Source: Runella limosa DSM 17973 (GTDB lineage: Bacteria > Bacteroidota > Bacteroidia > Cytophagales > Spirosomataceae). Taken from it: a DNA stretch of 64,000 bases. A program made the translations under genes and the position numbers. The notes beneath the pieces are model-generated. The model saw nothing but the letters and a program-made list of their open reading frames with translations. It searched no databases and had not been told where the DNA came from. This document shows positions 62,958 to 64,000 of the stretch, piece after piece (position 1 is the stretch's first letter; every line of letters starts with the position of its first letter). The DNA lies in the NCBI RefSeq assembly GCF_000482465.1, contig NZ_KI519423.1, positions 94,894-158,893 of the forward strand, given 5' to 3'.

Positions 62958-64000
62958 ATGATTGAACGTATTCTGACTAAGTATTCCAACCAGTTTGTAT
63001 CCCGTCATCTCATTTTAGCGATTGACGGTGGCGTGGTCATTGGAGCCTTCGTCATTGCCTGTATTTTACGATTCAACCTCAATATCTCCAACATTAATTG
63101 GGCATTGTACAAGTACTATTTGGTGGCGTTGTTGGTCAATCGCTTGCTTTGTTTTCTTTATTTTCGGTCTTATACGGGCATCGTTCGGCACAGTAGCGTT
63201 GAGGATGCTTCGCTCATTTTCAAAGCCACCACTGCAAGTAGCATCTTGACCATCATTGGTTCTACTTTTTTAAGCCATAGTACCGACAATGCGGTTTTTT
63301 ACATCCCGATTTCAATCCTCATTATCGAGTATTTTATTTCATTATCGGTGATGATTTCGAGCCGTTTTTTGGTTAAAAATATTTACAAAACCCTGATTGC
63401 CAATGCACCTGGCGAAAAGGTCAACGTGCTGATTTATGGAGCGGGTACGCTTGGAATTTTAACCAAAAATACCCTTCTCCGCAATCGGCATAAAAAATAT
63501 ACCATTGTCGGCTTCATTGATGATAACCCTTCTCTTAGTTTCAAAACCGTTGAAGGTGTACCCGTTTATCCTGAAAGTGAAGCGATAAAACGCTTTGTGG
63601 AAGACGAAATTCCCAACGACCTAGAAGTCGTTTTGGCCATTCATCAAATAAAACCTCACCGCAAAAACCAAATTATCGAACGGTTTTTGAAAAAAGACAT
63701 CATCGTCAAAGTCGTTCCTTCCATGTACGAACGACTCAACGGCGACCAGCTTCGTTCGGACGACATTCGTAATATTCGGATTGAAGACTTGCTCGAACGC
63801 GACCCCATTCTACTTGATAATCAAAATATTATCCGCCAGCTATCAGGACAAACCGCCCTTGTAACTGGCGCAGCGGGGTCAATCGGCAGTGAGATAGTTC
63901 GGCAACTCATTCGGTTCAAACCAGAAACCTTGATTCTTATCGACCAGTCAGAATCAGGGCTATACGACCTTGAAAACGAACTAAAACAACACTTTCGCCG
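62958..64000 (+). CDS. CapD/FlaA1-type nucleotide-sugar dehydratase, cut by right edge
   Basis: I translated this by hand: it starts with ATG at 62958 (MIERILTKYSNQFVSRHLIL) and is open to the window end, about 347 residues visible. Four N-terminal membrane helices (about 20-130) are followed by a Rossmann-like CoA-binding-type domain (LIYGAGTLGILTKN, IVGFIDDNPSLSFKTVEG), then the beginning of the catalytic SDR domain (TALVTGAAGSIGSEIVRQL, LIDQSESGLYDLENEL). This is the WbpM/CapD layout: membrane-bound UDP-GlcNAc 4,6-dehydratase or epimerase for surface polysaccharide. More polysaccharide genes would be expected to the right. The catalytic YxxxK (or MxxxK) is beyond the edge. Confidence 0.9.
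   Translation, partial: MIERILTKYSNQFVSRHLILAIDGGVVIGAFVIACILRFNLNISNINWALYKYYLVALLVNRLLCFLYFRSYTGIVRHSSVEDASLIFKATTASSILTIIGSTFLSHSTDNAVFYIPISILIIEYFISLSVMISSRFLVKNIYKTLIANAPGEKVNVLIYGAGTLGILTKNTLLRNRHKKYTIVGFIDDNPSLSFKTVEGVPVYPESEAIKRFVEDEIPNDLEVVLAIHQIKPHRKNQIIERFLKKDIIVKVVPSMYERLNGDQLRSDDIRNIRIEDLLERDPILLDNQNIIRQLSGQTALVTGAAGSIGSEIVRQLIRFKPETLILIDQSESGLYDLENELKQHFR

Overview
The window is chromosomal DNA from a member of the Bacteroidota, most likely a Cytophagales bacterium of the Runella/Spirosoma type; the genus cannot be fixed from sequence alone. Evidence: paired SusC/SusD genes, a hybrid two-component regulator, type IX secretion (T9SS) sorting domains of both the type A and type B (CHU_C) kind, AraC and LuxR regulators fused to TPR domains, DUF2490, TIGR01777 and S23 four-helix-bundle genes. 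Several promoters match the Bacteroidota consensus (TTTG, 19-21 bp, TAnnTTTG), and starts generally lack a Shine-Dalgarno sequence. I saw no rRNA, tRNA, CRISPR array, IS element or prophage.

Layout. 1-11.5 kb, minus strand: a cell-surface region with a glycine-rich/beta-helix giant protein cut by the left edge, a 51-aa membrane peptide, a membrane LuxR-type TPR regulator, a 1691-aa T9SS adhesin-like protein, an NTF2-like lipoprotein and a membrane-tethered AraC-TPR regulator. Three 21-bp tandem repeats lie in front of the lipoprotein/adhesin pair. 11.8-28.6 kb, plus strand: a complete xylan utilisation locus in the order SusC, SusD, SusC, SusD, DUF1735-type lipoprotein, GH10 xylanase, hybrid two-component sensor. 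This is the xusABCDE-xyn10 core order described in Prevotella and Bacteroides. 28.6-34.8 kb, minus: a CzcCBA-type heavy-metal efflux operon ending in a DUF2490 gene, with four TTAAT words at exact 11-bp spacing upstream. 34.9-40 kb: amino-acid permease, DinB-like protein, sialate O-acetylesterase, and a Hef-like homing-endonuclease relative whose nuclease residues look lost. 40-44.1 kb, plus: SDR, S23 protein flanked by repeats, ROK kinase, SIS protein and a MetE-like protein. 44.1-50 kb: 3-methyladenine DNA glycosylase with an in-frame repeat insertion, a T9SS type B surface protein, and a SNF2 helicase. 50-64 kb: AraC regulator, coiled-coil secreted protein, fatty-acid desaturase, a small-protein/membrane-protein/histidine kinase/response regulator cluster, an outer-membrane-like protein, nadC, GNAT, arfB, an HD protein, uvrB, a TIGR01777 epimerase and a CapD-type polysaccharide enzyme cut by the right edge.

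How it works together. The xus locus is a self-contained module. The GH10 enzyme cuts xylan, the two SusC/SusD pairs bind and import the oligosaccharides, the lipoprotein probably assists capture at the surface, and the sensor detects a breakdown product and should activate xusA. The two TPR-bearing regulators on the left probably control the surface proteins beside them. The most unusual signals are small: short-word repeats that have entered a coding sequence and an operon, phased operator-like arrays, terminators without an obvious upstream gene, and a small Cys-tailed protein paired with a multi-pass membrane protein next to a kinase/regulator pair.
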